Shown here: one piece after another, positions 9,548 through 18,764 of the stretch
Position numbering within the stretch: position 1 is the stretch's first letter
Layout of the letters: each line of letters starts with the position of its first letter
NCBI RefSeq assembly: GCF_002367995.1
Contig: NZ_AP018207.1
Span: 4,847,436-4,911,435 of the forward strand
Length of the DNA stretch: 64,000 bases
Direction of reading: 5' to 3'
Source: Calothrix brevissima NIES-22
Lineage (GTDB): Bacteria; Cyanobacteriota; Cyanobacteriia; Cyanobacteriales; Nostocaceae
Program-made: the position numbers and the translations under genes
The notes under the pieces: generated by a model
Database searches by the model: none
What the model saw: the letters and a program-made list of their open reading frames with translations, nothing else
What the model was told of the DNA's origin: nothing

Positions 9548-11659
9548 ATGACTTCCCCGATTCGCTTTTTGATGTGCGCTCCTGACCACTACGATGTGGA
9601 CTATGTAATTAATCCCTGGATGGAAGGGAATATCCACAAATCATCGCGCGATCGCGCTGTGGAACAGTGGCAAAAACTCTACCACGTAATTAAAGAACAC
9701 GCCATTGTCGATTTAGTCCCGCCGGAAAAAGGCTGGCCTGACATGGTATTTACCGCCAACGCTGGCTTAGTGTTGGGTGATAATGTTGTTTTGAGTCGTT
9801 TTTTACACAAAGAACGTCAGGGAGAAGAGCCTTATTTCCAAAAATGGTTTGAAGCCAATGGTTACACAGTTCATGTCCTCCCCAAAGATTTACCTTTTGA
9901 AGGTGCGGGAGACGCACTGCTAGATCGAGAAGGACGCTGGTTATGGGCGGGTTATGGCTTTCGTTCGGAATTGGATTCTCACCCTTTCTTGGCGAAGTGG
10001 CTAGATATTGAAGTCCTATCCCTACGGCTAATTGATGAGCGTTTTTATCATTTAGATACCTGCTTCTGTCCTTTAGCTAACGGTTATTTACTTTATTATC
10101 CCGGTGCGTTTGATTCCTACTCTAACCGCTTAATTGAAATGCGGGTAGCAGCAGAAAAACGCATTGCGATAGAAGAAGCTGATGCGGTGAATTTCGCCTG
10201 TAATGCGGTGAATGTAGAGAGCATCGTGATTATGAATAAGGCGAGTGATAGTTTAAAATCTCGCTTAAAAAATGTCGGGTTCCAAATTATTGAAACGCCG
10301 CTAACAGAATTCCTCAAAGCAGGTGGTGCGGCTAAATGTCTGACTCTGCGGGTAACTGAACCAGTCAGAGAAGAAGTTCATGCAAATGTGTCTGTGGAAA
10401 GCCGGATTATCCGCTTAGAAGGGCATTTGCTTGATTCTGGCTTGATTAACCGCGCTCTAGACTTGATTGTCGATACAGGTGGTAGTTTCCAAGTTCTGAA
10501 TTTTGACTTGGGAGAACAGCGCCAAAGTACCTCAGCAGCTGAAGTTAAGGTATCAGCACCATCTCATGAGGTGATGGAAGAAATTATCTCGCAGTTAATC
10601 GATTTGGGTGCGGTAGACTTGCCCCAAGATGAGCGAGATGCAAAGCTAGAACCTGTGATTCAAGCTGGTGTCGCCCCAGATGATTTTTATGTGAGTACAA
10701 TTTATCCCACAGAAGTGCGGATTCATGGTGAGTGGGTAAAGGTGCAGAATCAGCGTATGGATGGCGCGATCGCGATTACTCAATCTGCTGATGGTTACGT
10801 TGCTAAGTGTAAAATCTTACGCGATTTAGAAGTTGGTGAACAGGTAATTGTTGATGTCCAAGGTATCCGCACCATCCGCAAAACCGAATCGCGGGAACAG
10901 CGCAACGCCCAAGAATTCAGCTTTATGTCTGCTGGGGTTTCCAGCGAGCGCCGGGTAGAATTAGTCGTAGAACAAGTCGCTTGGGAACTACGTAAAATTC
11001 GTGATGCTGGCGGTAAAGTAGTTGTCACAGCCGGGCCTGTGGTGATTCACACTGGTGGCGGCGAACATCTTTCACGGTTGATTCGCGAGGGATATGTCCA
11101 AGCTTTATTAGGCGGAAATGCGATCGCTGTTCATGACATCGAGCAAAATATGATGGGAACATCCCTCGGTGTGGATATGAAGCGGGGTGTGGCTGTGCGT
11201 GGCGGACATCGCCATCACCTGAAGGTAATTAATACCATTCGCCGTCATGGCAGTATTGCCAAAGCCGTGGAAGCTGGCATAATTAAGAGTGGGGTAATGT
11301 ATGAATGCGTACAAAATCATGTCCCCTTTGTCCTCGCCGGCTCGATTCGCGATGACGGGCCTTTACCCGATACGCAAATGGACTTACTCAAAGCACAGCA
11401 GGAATACGCCGAAAACCTAGCAGGTGCGGAGATGATTTTGATGCTGTCGAGTATGCTGCACTCTATTGGCGTGGGGAATATGACTCCGGCTGGGGTGAAA
11501 ATGGTATGTGTGGATATTAATCCGGCTGTGGTTACCAAATTAAGCGATCGCGGTTCAATTGAATCGGTGGGTGTGGTGACAGATGTGGGATTATTCCTCA
11601 GTCTGTTAACCCAGCAGCTTGATAAGTTGACAAGTCCTTATCGGGCAGTGGTACGTTAA
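9548..11659 (+). CDS. agrE: Bifunctional arginine dihydrolase / ornithine cyclodeaminase (AgrE/ArgZ)
   Basis: Two-domain enzyme of arginine catabolism. The N-terminal guanidine-modifying domain (about 1-280) converts arginine to ornithine, CO2 and 2 NH3. The C-terminal LOR/SDH-type domain (about 285-703) is linked to conversion of ornithine to proline in Anabaena AgrE (established for the family). Catalytic positions are intact when counted: Asn22, Asn71 (FTANAGLV), Glu118, His168 (FYHLDTCF) and Cys264 (AAKCLTLR). The length of 703 residues matches Anabaena AgrE. This enzyme feeds nitrogen mobilisation from cyanophycin. It is preceded by a 267-bp upstream region, and the next gene starts 44 bp downstream after a GCAAAGGC repeat. 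Confidence 0.95.
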   Translation: MTSPIRFLMCAPDHYDVDYVINPWMEGNIHKSSRDRAVEQWQKLYHVIKEHAIVDLVPPEKGWPDMVFTANAGLVLGDNVVLSRFLHKERQGEEPYFQKWFEANGYTVHVLPKDLPFEGAGDALLDREGRWLWAGYGFRSELDSHPFLAKWLDIEVLSLRLIDERFYHLDTCFCPLANGYLLYYPGAFDSYSNRLIEMRVAAEKRIAIEEADAVNFACNAVNVESIVIMNKASDSLKSRLKNVGFQIIETPLTEFLKAGGAAKCLTLRVTEPVREEVHANVSVESRIIRLEGHLLDSGLINRALDLIVDTGGSFQVLNFDLGEQRQSTSAAEVKVSAPSHEVMEEIISQLIDLGAVDLPQDERDAKLEPVIQAGVAPDDFYVSTIYPTEVRIHGEWVKVQNQRMDGAIAITQSADGYVAKCKILRDLEVGEQVIVDVQGIRTIRKTESREQRNAQEFSFMSAGVSSERRVELVVEQVAWELRKIRDAGGKVVVTAGPVVIHTGGGEHLSRLIREGYVQALLGGNAIAVHDIEQNMMGTSLGVDMKRGVAVRGGHRHHLKVINTIRRHGSIAKAVEAGIIKSGVMYECVQNHVPFVLAGSIRDDGPLPDTQMDLLKAQQEYAENLAGAEMILMLSSMLHSIGVGNMTPAGVKMVCVDINPAVVTKLSDRGSIESVGVVTDVGLFLSLLTQQLDKLTSPYRAVVR

Positions 11660-11703
11660 GAAAAGTATCACGCAAAGGCGCAAAGGCGCAAAGAAAGGGA
11701 GTT

Positions 11704-12207
11704 ATGAGAGTAGCTTTCAAACGAGAGTTGCAAATTAATTGGGTAAGTGCGATCGCTGATTTTCTGCTAGCGGGTATGGTAATAGGCCCGCTAGCCGCTC
11801 CCTTTCTTGCTGCTTCTGGATCGTGGCTATTGGGAGTAATTGCTAATATCATTTATTTTATGGGCGTTCATGTCTGTCCCCAACCCGATATGGGCTTAGA
11901 TTTAGCGCCACCACATATCATGGCTGTATGTATGCGTTGTTACGGGACTGTCAGTGGTTTGTTGATAACGCGGCTGTTATATGGGGTAACTGGGGGGAAA
12001 GGTGTTTATTGGTTAAGTCAGTATGGCTGGAATGGTGTCGCCTTAGCCATTGTCTTAATGATGGCTTATCCCGTGGAATTAGCCGCCCAGGTTCTTGGCT
12101 GGTGGGATTTTAATAATTATTTGGTTACACCATTTGGATTAATTACAGGTTTAGCATGGGGATTATTTACCATGCCTATTTTGCACGGGCAAAGCGATCG
12201 CAATTGA
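11704..12207 (+). CDS. DUF2085-family membrane protein
   Basis: Integral membrane protein of 167 residues with about four hydrophobic segments (about 14-33, 37-53, 78-96, 110-130). The central 'VHVCPQPDMG ... MAVCMRCYG' fits DUF2085, which has a conserved His/Cys and a CaRC-G motif of unknown function, possibly metal- or redox-related. It lies 44 bp after agrE on the same strand, but a repeat intervenes and co-transcription is uncertain. Confidence 0.7.
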   Translation: MRVAFKRELQINWVSAIADFLLAGMVIGPLAAPFLAASGSWLLGVIANIIYFMGVHVCPQPDMGLDLAPPHIMAVCMRCYGTVSGLLITRLLYGVTGGKGVYWLSQYGWNGVALAIVLMMAYPVELAAQVLGWWDFNNYLVTPFGLITGLAWGLFTMPILHGQSDRN

Positions 12208-12468
12208 GTAAATTGATAATGAAGTTTATTTTTCCGTTGTTTTTTGCGTCAGGAACTTGCAAATAAAAAAACATCCCAATGATTAACTTACCAAGCCCCC
12301 ATCGTAAACTAGTTATTTCTCAAGTAAAAGTTGAGTCTAAGGAAAATCTAAAACCACTTTAGTCAACTATACAAAATAGCTCAATGGTAAAGCAATTTAC
12401 CGCAAGTACTCAAACTTCTACCAAGAAAAATTGATTTTCTCAATGGCATTAAAGTTTCCCTAAAATTA

Positions 12469-14112
12469 TTAGTTTTCTGGGAAAATTTGAACTTTGCCAT
12501 CAGGACTAAGTACAGCTCGCATTCGCAGGTTTTGCCCAGATTTATTAGCTGAAACAAAAGGCGCTCCAATATTAGGCATTCCAGTGTTATTCACAAATTC
12601 TCTGGCTGCTTTATTTAAAGGAAAAATGCGTTCAATGGTACCGTCAACATTTACCATCAAACTATACTCTAATGTTTGTCGCAATCCCGAAGGTGGTTGC
12701 CAGCGTTTTTGCAGATATTGTCTAGCTTCTGATATCTGAGGTGTATCAAATAATGTGCTATCGCTGCTTGGCTGGTTAGATGAAGCTGTTTGGCGTTGAT
12801 TCCGCAATCTCTCAACTAAGGGATTGGTACTACCTGTAACTGTAGAGGTAGTAGAGGCAGGATTATAATCTCCATCAACCTTGGCGGAACTGGCTATTTC
12901 ATTGGGGACGGTGGGAAGTGGTGGCGCTGTTGTGACAACATTTGGGCTAACACCGCCTCTGTTAGGAGCTAAACTAGCTGGTAATTCCCGCTTTTTAGGT
13001 AGAGCCAATTCTGCTGGGTTAGTTATACCTGGACGGGTGGCTGTGGGATTTGGTTGAATAGCGATTCGCTGTCCGCCAGTAGAGGCTTTAAAGGGCGAAT
13101 TAGCAGTCAGATTTGGATTAGTGTTAGTTGGTTCAGGTATACCAAATATACTAGAAGCCGCAGATGGTTGATTGCTCTTAGGCAATTTGGAATTAGCTGT
13201 TGTTTGAGCCGTCGGGAAGCTAGAATTCGGTAATGTCGTGGATGGATTGCTAAGGGTAGAACTAGGCGCTGTTGGCAATGCAGTAGGTACTACAGGTAAT
13301 GGTTGAGTAGAACCTATTGGTGGTACTGGTGGTAAATTGTCTGGGGGTAAAAGGCTAGCTTCTGGATTCAGGGATGGCGAGGGTTGCAGAGCAATTTCCG
13401 TTGATTGTGTAGTAGTTTTTGTAGCTACTTGCTGTTTTGACTTGGTATTATTCACATATTGCCAGGTAATAGGTAATAAACCTACACCTAATACTAATAC
13501 TGCTGCTGCCGGTGCCCAAGTAGGGAAACGCACAGTTGAACTCCGAGTATTTTCGAGACTTGGCAACGCCATAATATCTGCTGAGTATTCATCTAAGGCA
13601 GTTGCTAAATCAAATAGTTGCAGCAGACTGAGCTGAATTACTGGCCCGGATGTCTGGTTAGCTAGGGAACCAAGGAACAGATTATGAGTTAAATAGCTGC
13701 TTGGCTCTAAATATATTTTTGTTGGTGGTAGGTAAGTAGGAAAAGATTTGATTGATTTAGTAGTAGCTGGGACAGAAGAAGCGGAAAAATCTGTTAATTG
13801 TGGATTATCAGCTACTTTACTAGAGTCTTGCGGCCCGGTGAAACTGAGCCAAAAACTTTCTGGAGATTGGTGCAGAAATTGCTGTACGTAACTAGTGACA
13901 GCATCACATAAAGCTTCAAGTTGATCGCGATCGCCCCGAATTGGGAATCTGCTTTCTTCTGGCAGTCGCGGATCGTCAAAACGCAGCTCAAAGCTTAACT
14001 GCTTGAGGACAGTTTTGCCCATCCACCGAGACAAAGCTGAGTCTTGCGCGAAGACTTCTAGCGTACAAGTGGGGGGTGTGTAGCGACGAATGACAGAATT
14101 TGATAGAGGCAT
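12469..14112 (-). CDS. DUF4335 domain protein, single membrane segment
   Basis: Cyanobacterial conserved protein of 547 residues. The N-terminal DUF4335 domain (about 1-195: IRRYTPPTCTLEV, then QLSFELRFDDPRLPEE) is followed by a membrane segment (about 198-220, WAPAAAVLVLGVGLLPITW), a long Pro/Ser/Thr-rich linker (about 225-440), and a C-terminal folded domain of about 100 residues ending IFPEN. The function is unknown. It lies 73 bp downstream of the DUF3038 gene on the same strand; this pair is conserved in cyanobacteria and probably forms one operon. Confidence 0.85.
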   Translation of the reverse strand: MPLSNSVIRRYTPPTCTLEVFAQDSALSRWMGKTVLKQLSFELRFDDPRLPEESRFPIRGDRDQLEALCDAVTSYVQQFLHQSPESFWLSFTGPQDSSKVADNPQLTDFSASSVPATTKSIKSFPTYLPPTKIYLEPSSYLTHNLFLGSLANQTSGPVIQLSLLQLFDLATALDEYSADIMALPSLENTRSSTVRFPTWAPAAAVLVLGVGLLPITWQYVNNTKSKQQVATKTTTQSTEIALQPSPSLNPEASLLPPDNLPPVPPIGSTQPLPVVPTALPTAPSSTLSNPSTTLPNSSFPTAQTTANSKLPKSNQPSAASSIFGIPEPTNTNPNLTANSPFKASTGGQRIAIQPNPTATRPGITNPAELALPKKRELPASLAPNRGGVSPNVVTTAPPLPTVPNEIASSAKVDGDYNPASTTSTVTGSTNPLVERLRNQRQTASSNQPSSDSTLFDTPQISEARQYLQKRWQPPSGLRQTLEYSLMVNVDGTIERIFPLNKAAREFVNNTGMPNIGAPFVSANKSGQNLRMRAVLSPDGKVQIFPEN

Positions 14113-14185
14113 GGCAGAAACTGCGAAGGAGATGATTGGTGATTTTGGATTTGGGATTTTGGAGGAGCAATCGAAAATCGAAAAT

Positions 14186-14791
14186 CTAAAATTGCGTCGA
14201 ACGATCTATAAGTGCTAACCACAAACGGCGATGCCCACCGGGGGCGCTGTAAAACAGTAAATCTACCAGCAGTTTGAGTGCTAAATGGGTGAGTAAATCA
14301 GTGGAAATTTTATCGTCCTCTTCCATTCGCTCTTGGTAAGTGTTGCAAAAAGCATCAATATAATCGCCAAGTAAAGCGGTTTGGTGAGGTTCCTGGTGAT
14401 TTTCCGCCATTTGTTCTAATAAACCAACAGCACGACGAATTAATTCTTGGTGCTGTTTGGCAAGGTAGCAAATGATGAGAACCAGCGATCGCGCTTCTTC
14501 TACATCAAGTTTTTTGCGTCCTCCTTGTCCTTTGCGTAGCGGATTTGACTGGCGCAATCGCCATAAAGCCACGCGATCCGGCACTCTTGACTCCAAATTC
14601 AGCTCGATTGCGGCCGAGAGCATCGCCTCGGAACCAATGCCAGTCAATGTTTCGAGCGCCAACAGCACTAAGTCCAATTGGGTTTTAATGTTATCCCACT
14701 GAACCGTGTTCGGGGCTGGGAGTTTAATTAAATCCTCCCACTGGGAATTTGGAGTGGCTGAATTAGTGGCCGAGTGCATAACTTTTAGCAT
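14186..14791 (-). CDS. DUF3038 domain protein
   Basis: Mostly helical cytoplasmic protein of 201 residues with no membrane segment. The segments LDLVLLALETLTGIG, LRQSNPLRKGQGGRKK and EEARSLVLIICYLA match DUF3038, a cyanobacteria-restricted family of unknown function. The start MLKVMHS could also be the Met five codons in. It is the first gene of the likely operon with the DUF4335 gene. An imperfect inverted repeat (14845-14858 with 14884-14896) lies upstream and could be regulatory. Confidence 0.85.
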   Translation of the reverse strand: MLKVMHSATNSATPNSQWEDLIKLPAPNTVQWDNIKTQLDLVLLALETLTGIGSEAMLSAAIELNLESRVPDRVALWRLRQSNPLRKGQGGRKKLDVEEARSLVLIICYLAKQHQELIRRAVGLLEQMAENHQEPHQTALLGDYIDAFCNTYQERMEEDDKISTDLLTHLALKLLVDLLFYSAPGGHRRLWLALIDRSTQF

Positions 14792-15026
14792 AGGTGATCG
14801 GGCTAATAAGGACGGTTGCTGTTACCTATTTTGAAACAGACTCTCAAGCCTTGAGGTTAGTTTCCTCTCGCTATATCAGTCAGAACCTAAGGCTTGCTTT
14901 GGTCGCTTTGGTAATCAGCATGTATCTCTGTCTTACTGTGAAGTACCCCAACCTGCTTCTCTGCGAGAGGCTGCGCCAACACTGAGGTTGGGGCTTCCAA
15001 CTCTTAGATCAACTCAGGGACGGTCT

Positions 15027-15178
15027 TATTCGTCATGCAGAGTTTCCCACTTCATCGGCAGTTGCCATGTTAGGTATATCGGCAGGATATCCGACACTAA
15101 AGTCGGTGATGGTCTTACACTCCCTCAGTAGGCAGTCGCCCGTCTTCCACAGGCGATAAATTTTCTTTGTGCCGTTTG
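15027..15178 (-). pseudogene. C-terminal remnant of a transposon protein (TnpB-like)
   Basis: On the minus strand an open stretch reads KIYRLWKTGDCLLREC, then TITDFSVGYPADIPNMATAD, then EVGNSA and a stop (near 15027). Upstream of it, that frame is closed by a TAA. About 50 codons remain, without a start. The ending resembles TnpB C-termini in Nostoc elements, but this is from memory only. It lies within the hairpin-bounded element 14946-15680. Confidence 0.35.
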
Positions 15179-15390
15179 GTTTTTACGGACTATGGATGGA
15201 GTGCCATCCAAGGTAATACCACATGGTATCTTGCACTCTTGTTTTTTGGATGCATGATAGCAAACGGTGAGCGAGTTCATCAACGTGCAAGGACTACTTC
15301 TGTAAACACCTGGCTAACAGTCAACAGCCCATGCCTTACCATGTAGACCTATGTTAGTTGTTTTAATGATAGCATAAATGTATCACTACT

Positions 15391-15612
15391 ATGGATACAT
15401 TTATGAAGGAAAAATCTATCAGAATTAGACTATCCCAAAGAAGATACGACAAACTCAGGCTTTATGCAGAAACTAAAGAAAAAACAGTTACTCAATTGGT
15501 TGAGGATTGGATTGACAGATTATCAATCCCAAGGATTGACGACTCCGACGCTCGCGGACTTGCTAACGCTCCGCTATCAAGCATCCCACTCCCTAATCAA
15601 CCTGACGGTTGA
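15391..15612 (+). CDS. Ribbon-helix-helix (CopG/Arc-like) small protein in IS remnant
   Basis: The 73-residue product has an N-terminal basic RHH-like region (KSIRIRLSQRRYDKLRLYAE, then KTVTQLVEDWIDRL), expected to bind DNA as a dimer. The last 25 codons (DDSDARGLANAPLSSIPLPN) run into the element's repeat and hairpin DNA and are probably not native. Small RHH ORFs accompany some cyanobacterial IS elements, so a role in element control is possible. ATG (15391) or a second Met (15403) could start it. Confidence 0.5.
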   Translation: MDTFMKEKSIRIRLSQRRYDKLRLYAETKEKTVTQLVEDWIDRLSIPRIDDSDARGLANAPLSSIPLPNQPDG

Positions 15613-15630
15613 TTAGGGGGAGTGGGATGC
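15581..15630. repeat. Long inverted repeat (hairpin)
   Basis: The left arm at 15581-15602 (GCATCCCACTCCCTAATCAA then CC) and the right arm at 15607-15630 are complementary except for a two-base bulge, with loop TGAC. It overlaps the 3' end of the RHH ORF and may end its transcript. It is part of the IS-like element. Confidence 0.7.
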
Positions 15631-15714
15631 CTTCGTCGTCCAAGCGTCACTACCCCACCCTACTACGCCCGTAGGTGGGGACTTCCGCGTTACATTAAAT
15701 CTGCCTTTCTTTGG

Positions 15715-18180
15715 TCAATCCATATAGGCAACGGTAACACCGCTACCACCATCTACTTGTTCTGCTGCTTCGTATTTGCTGACTCTGGGGTGCTGTTGTA
15801 AATAGGTATGCACGCCTTGCCGTAGTTTCCCTGTACCGTGTCCGTGAATAATCCATATCGGGCCTATTGCTTCGGAAATTGCCTTATCTAACAATAATTC
15901 AGCGTCAGCTACCCGTTTTCCGCGCAAATCTACTGTATTTTTAGAAGTCCGAATTGCTAAGGCTGGTGGAGCGGCTGGGATAACTGGTGCGGGTGCTGGT
16001 TTAGATTTGACAGTTGGTTCAGCTTTTTGACCATCTAAAGATTCAATGTCTTCCAGTTTGACGGTCATTTTCATCATGCCAAAACGCACGGTCAAATCTC
16101 CATCTTCATCAGGAGCAACTAATACTTCTGCTGTTTGCCCAAACTGAGACAGCCGGATGCGATCGCCTACTTTGGGCATAAATCCCGCTTTGGGTTTGGC
16201 TGGCGCTGCTGGCTGGAATTTCTGCGCTATTTGATTGAGGGCGTTAGTGGCTTGCTGGGCATCTTGGGCGGTGGGCGTACCTTGCTGCAACCGCCGGATG
16301 ACTTGGGCAATTTCACCTTTGGCTTGGGCGATCGCTTGTTGTACTGCTGCTTCTTGAGAAGCTTTTAATGTCCGTTCCCTTTCTTCTAAATTGGCAGCTT
16401 TGCTGGATACTTCCTTATATAACCGTTCTGCTTGCTGCAACAATTTTTGAGCTTCGGCTGCTTTGGTTTCTTGGCGGCGGCGTTGCGCTTCTAACCCAGC
16501 AATTACTTGGTTAACTTCGTCGGTTGCTCCTCCCAAGTGAGTTTTCGCCTGTTCGACAACTTCTAGTTTTAAACCTAAGCGCCGAGCAATTGTCAAGGCA
16601 TTGGAACGTCCAGGAATGCCCCACAACAAGCGATAAGTTGGTGATAGGGTACTTTCGTCAAATTCGACTGAGGCGTTTTCAAAGCGCTCATCTTCGTATT
16701 TCAGCGCTTTCAGTTCGCCAAAGTGAGTTGTAGCTACTGTTAGTCGGGCGTGGTTAGCTAAATGCTGCAAAAGGGCGATCGCTAAAGCACTACCTTCTGC
16801 TGGATCGGTTCCTGCGCCTACTTCATCTAGTAATACTAGGGATTGGGCACTTATACTGAGCGAAGTCGTTCGCGGAGCGTCTCGAAGAGAAGTATTGGCC
16901 ATTGATGATTCTTCTTTGTCCGCAGTCCCTGGTTCCCCATTGCCCAAAGCATCTAAAATCCGACTAATCCGGCGTATATGACCGGAAAATGTCGATAAGC
17001 TTTGCTGTAATGATTGTTCATCTCCTATATCGGCTAATACTTGGTCAAACCAAGGTATTTCTACAGGTTCGCGGGCGGGAATAAATAAACCCACCTTCGC
17101 CATTAAGGCTGCCAAAGCTAAAGTTTTTAAGGTAACAGTTTTACCGCCAGTATTTGGCCCGGTAATGGTCACTACCCGAATTATCGGATTAATCAGCAAA
17201 TCTACGGGCACTACTGGTGAGCTTTGCTCGTGTTGATGCTGCCACACTAACAACGGGTGACGCAGTTGGCGTAAGGTAATACTTTCTTGCTGTTCCCAGC
17301 TAATAAATCTGGGTGGATTCGCACCTAACCAAAAACTGTAACGCGCCCTAGCTGTAGCTAGATCCAAGGTAGTGACAATTGCTAATAACCTTTCTAAATC
17401 GTGTTTAACTGCGGCTACTTGTTCTGTTAAAGCGCGACGAATAACTTCTTCTTCTGTTTGCTCTCTTCTAATGGCTTGGCGTAATTGGTTACCTACAGGG
17501 ACGATGCTGTTCGGTTCTACATACAGGGTAGCGCCACTGGTAGAGGTATCGTGGACAATACCGGGGATAACGTCTTTATGTGTCGCTTTTACCGGGATGA
17601 CATAGCGATCGCCTCTTTGGGTAATTAATTGTTCCTGAACTGCGCTAGATTTTGCTTGTAAAATATTTTGCAGCTTTTGGGTAATTTGACTGCGTAATCT
17701 CCGCAAGTCAGTGCGAATTTCCCCTAATTTTTGGCTAGCGCGATCGGTTACCTGTCCCCGTTCGTCAATACAACGGTGAATTTCCTGCTCAAGTTCGGGA
17801 TAAGTGCGTAAATCGGCAACCAACTCCGTCAAGATAGGTAAATCTTCTTGGTTGTCAATTATCCGCCGTAAATTCCTACTGCCAGCTAATGTAGTAGCGA
17901 TCGCTAACAGTTCATCTCCAGCTAAAATTCCTTGTAGTTCTGCTCGTTCCAGAGAATCCCCAATATCTTGAATTCCCTCAAACGATAAACTGGGAGAGAG
18001 ACGGCTTTCTAGTTGGTAAACTTCCTTTGTTTGCTCCAACAACTGCGTACTTTCCTCTTGAGAGTCGGGAATTTTTAGCTGACGCGACGCGATCGCCCCT
18101 AACTTAGTTGCCGCAAAAGTCGCAAGATGCTGGCAGAGGCGATTCCATTCTAATAGTTCTAAGGTTTCAGCTTGGATCAA
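15715..18180 (-). CDS. mutS2: Endonuclease MutS2 (Smr-domain ATPase)
   Basis: MutS2 family: core and clamp helices, ABC-type ATPase with Walker A GPNTGGKT and Walker B SLVLLDEVGAGTDPAEGSA, a coiled-coil region, and a C-terminal Smr nuclease domain (VDLRGKRVADAELLL, then IIHGHGTGKLRQGV). It suppresses recombination and/or acts in ribosome rescue in other bacteria. The TTG at 18178-18180 was chosen because the family starts M-IQ-ETLELLEW; the ATG at 18282 would add 34 atypical residues. Between the signature region and Walker B there is an unusual insertion of about 35 residues (about 16840-16950) made of dispersed-repeat DNA. Confidence 0.9.
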   Translation of the reverse strand: MIQAETLELLEWNRLCQHLATFAATKLGAIASRQLKIPDSQEESTQLLEQTKEVYQLESRLSPSLSFEGIQDIGDSLERAELQGILAGDELLAIATTLAGSRNLRRIIDNQEDLPILTELVADLRTYPELEQEIHRCIDERGQVTDRASQKLGEIRTDLRRLRSQITQKLQNILQAKSSAVQEQLITQRGDRYVIPVKATHKDVIPGIVHDTSTSGATLYVEPNSIVPVGNQLRQAIRREQTEEEVIRRALTEQVAAVKHDLERLLAIVTTLDLATARARYSFWLGANPPRFISWEQQESITLRQLRHPLLVWQHQHEQSSPVVPVDLLINPIIRVVTITGPNTGGKTVTLKTLALAALMAKVGLFIPAREPVEIPWFDQVLADIGDEQSLQQSLSTFSGHIRRISRILDALGNGEPGTADKEESSMANTSLRDAPRTTSLSISAQSLVLLDEVGAGTDPAEGSALAIALLQHLANHARLTVATTHFGELKALKYEDERFENASVEFDESTLSPTYRLLWGIPGRSNALTIARRLGLKLEVVEQAKTHLGGATDEVNQVIAGLEAQRRRQETKAAEAQKLLQQAERLYKEVSSKAANLEERERTLKASQEAAVQQAIAQAKGEIAQVIRRLQQGTPTAQDAQQATNALNQIAQKFQPAAPAKPKAGFMPKVGDRIRLSQFGQTAEVLVAPDEDGDLTVRFGMMKMTVKLEDIESLDGQKAEPTVKSKPAPAPVIPAAPPALAIRTSKNTVDLRGKRVADAELLLDKAISEAIGPIWIIHGHGTGKLRQGVHTYLQQHPRVSKYEAAEQVDGGSGVTVAYMD
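16850..16905. repeat. Dispersed intergenic-type repeat inside mutS2
   Basis: The stretch with core TTCGCGGAGCGTCTCGAAGA matches the repeat family seen outside genes at about 4094-4114 (GCGTAGCATCTCGCAAAGAAG), 14956-14978 and 21894-21914. Here it is read in frame as SLRDAPRTTSLSIS, just before the Walker B strand. Confidence 0.65.
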
Positions 18181-18297
18181 GGCTTCATTATCTAATCTCA
18201 ATCTATGGTAACAATTCTGGCTGCCAGATAGCTGAACCTTGTTGCAGTTAATGGCGATCGGACAAATCTGTGATACCGCCATCTATCAATTACGGGT

Positions 18298-18439
18298 TAA
18301 GTTGTGACGCGCCAAGATCAAATATCTTCGCTGGCTGTTCAGGATCAAGAGTCAAAAGTCTAAGCTGGCTTTTGACCCTGGACTCTGGACTTTTGACAAC
18401 CTTAGTGCGAAATATAAAGTTTAAATGCATCACAGCTTA
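18298..18439. mobile_element. MITE-like 142-bp repeat (TAAGYTGTGACGC family)
   Basis: The ends TAAGTTGTGACGC (left) and GCATCACAGCTTA (right) are imperfect inverted repeats. The body shares long stretches with the element at 51704-51849, including TTGACAACCT and GTGCGAAATATA. Its last three bases supply the stop codon of the minus-strand gene that follows. Confidence 0.65.
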
Positions 18440-18685
18440 GAAACCACAGGAATCTAATACCCGTGTCACTGCATCAATAAATTTTTCACCCCAAATGCTT
18501 GATAATAAACCGCATGATATAACCAGCAATGATGCAATACTGACTTGCAAGAGATTCCAATCTATGGAAGATCCATAGAAGATCGGGATGATGACCACAA
18601 ATAGACCAAGGGCTGCACCTCCCAAAAATCGGTAAAGGCGCTGAGGAAAAGAATATTCTTTCATACCATTATTCTCAAGTTTCAT
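18437..18685 (-). CDS. Small two-helix membrane protein
   Basis: The 82-residue protein has two hydrophobic segments (about 22-38, AALGLFVVIIPIFYG; about 46-64, LLQVSIASLLVISCGLLS) and a basic N-terminus (KEYSFPQRLYRF). The function is not recognised; short double-helix membrane proteins of this kind are common in cyanobacteria. The ATG at 18685 is preferred to the upstream TTG; a third Met (MKEYSF) is also possible. The stop codon is provided by the end of the adjoining MITE, so the C-terminus DSCGF may be shorter or different from relatives. Confidence 0.6.
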   Translation of the reverse strand: MKLENNGMKEYSFPQRLYRFLGGAALGLFVVIIPIFYGSSIDWNLLQVSIASLLVISCGLLSSIWGEKFIDAVTRVLDSCGF

Positions 18686-18764
18686 CAATTACTCTTCACA
18701 ATTATTAACAATCCAGTATCTACGTATTCTAGACAAAGTTGAGCCGATAGGTGAGTGGAGTTTT

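Larger units (their letters stand above)
14946..15680. mobile_element. IS200/IS605-like element remnant with end hairpins
   Basis: The left end has a 9-bp hairpin CCCCAACCT/AGGTTGGGG (14946-14954 and 14985-14993). The right end has CCCCACC..TAC/GTAGGTGGGG (15653-15680). Subterminal hairpins without terminal inverted repeats fit IS200/IS605 elements. Inside are a ribbon-helix-helix ORF on + and decayed minus-strand coding that ends ADIPNMATADEVGNSA*, reminiscent of cyanobacterial TnpB tails. The left hairpin loop carries a copy of the CTCTCGCAGAGAAG dispersed repeat. No intact transposase remains. The family call is inference. Confidence 0.5.
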
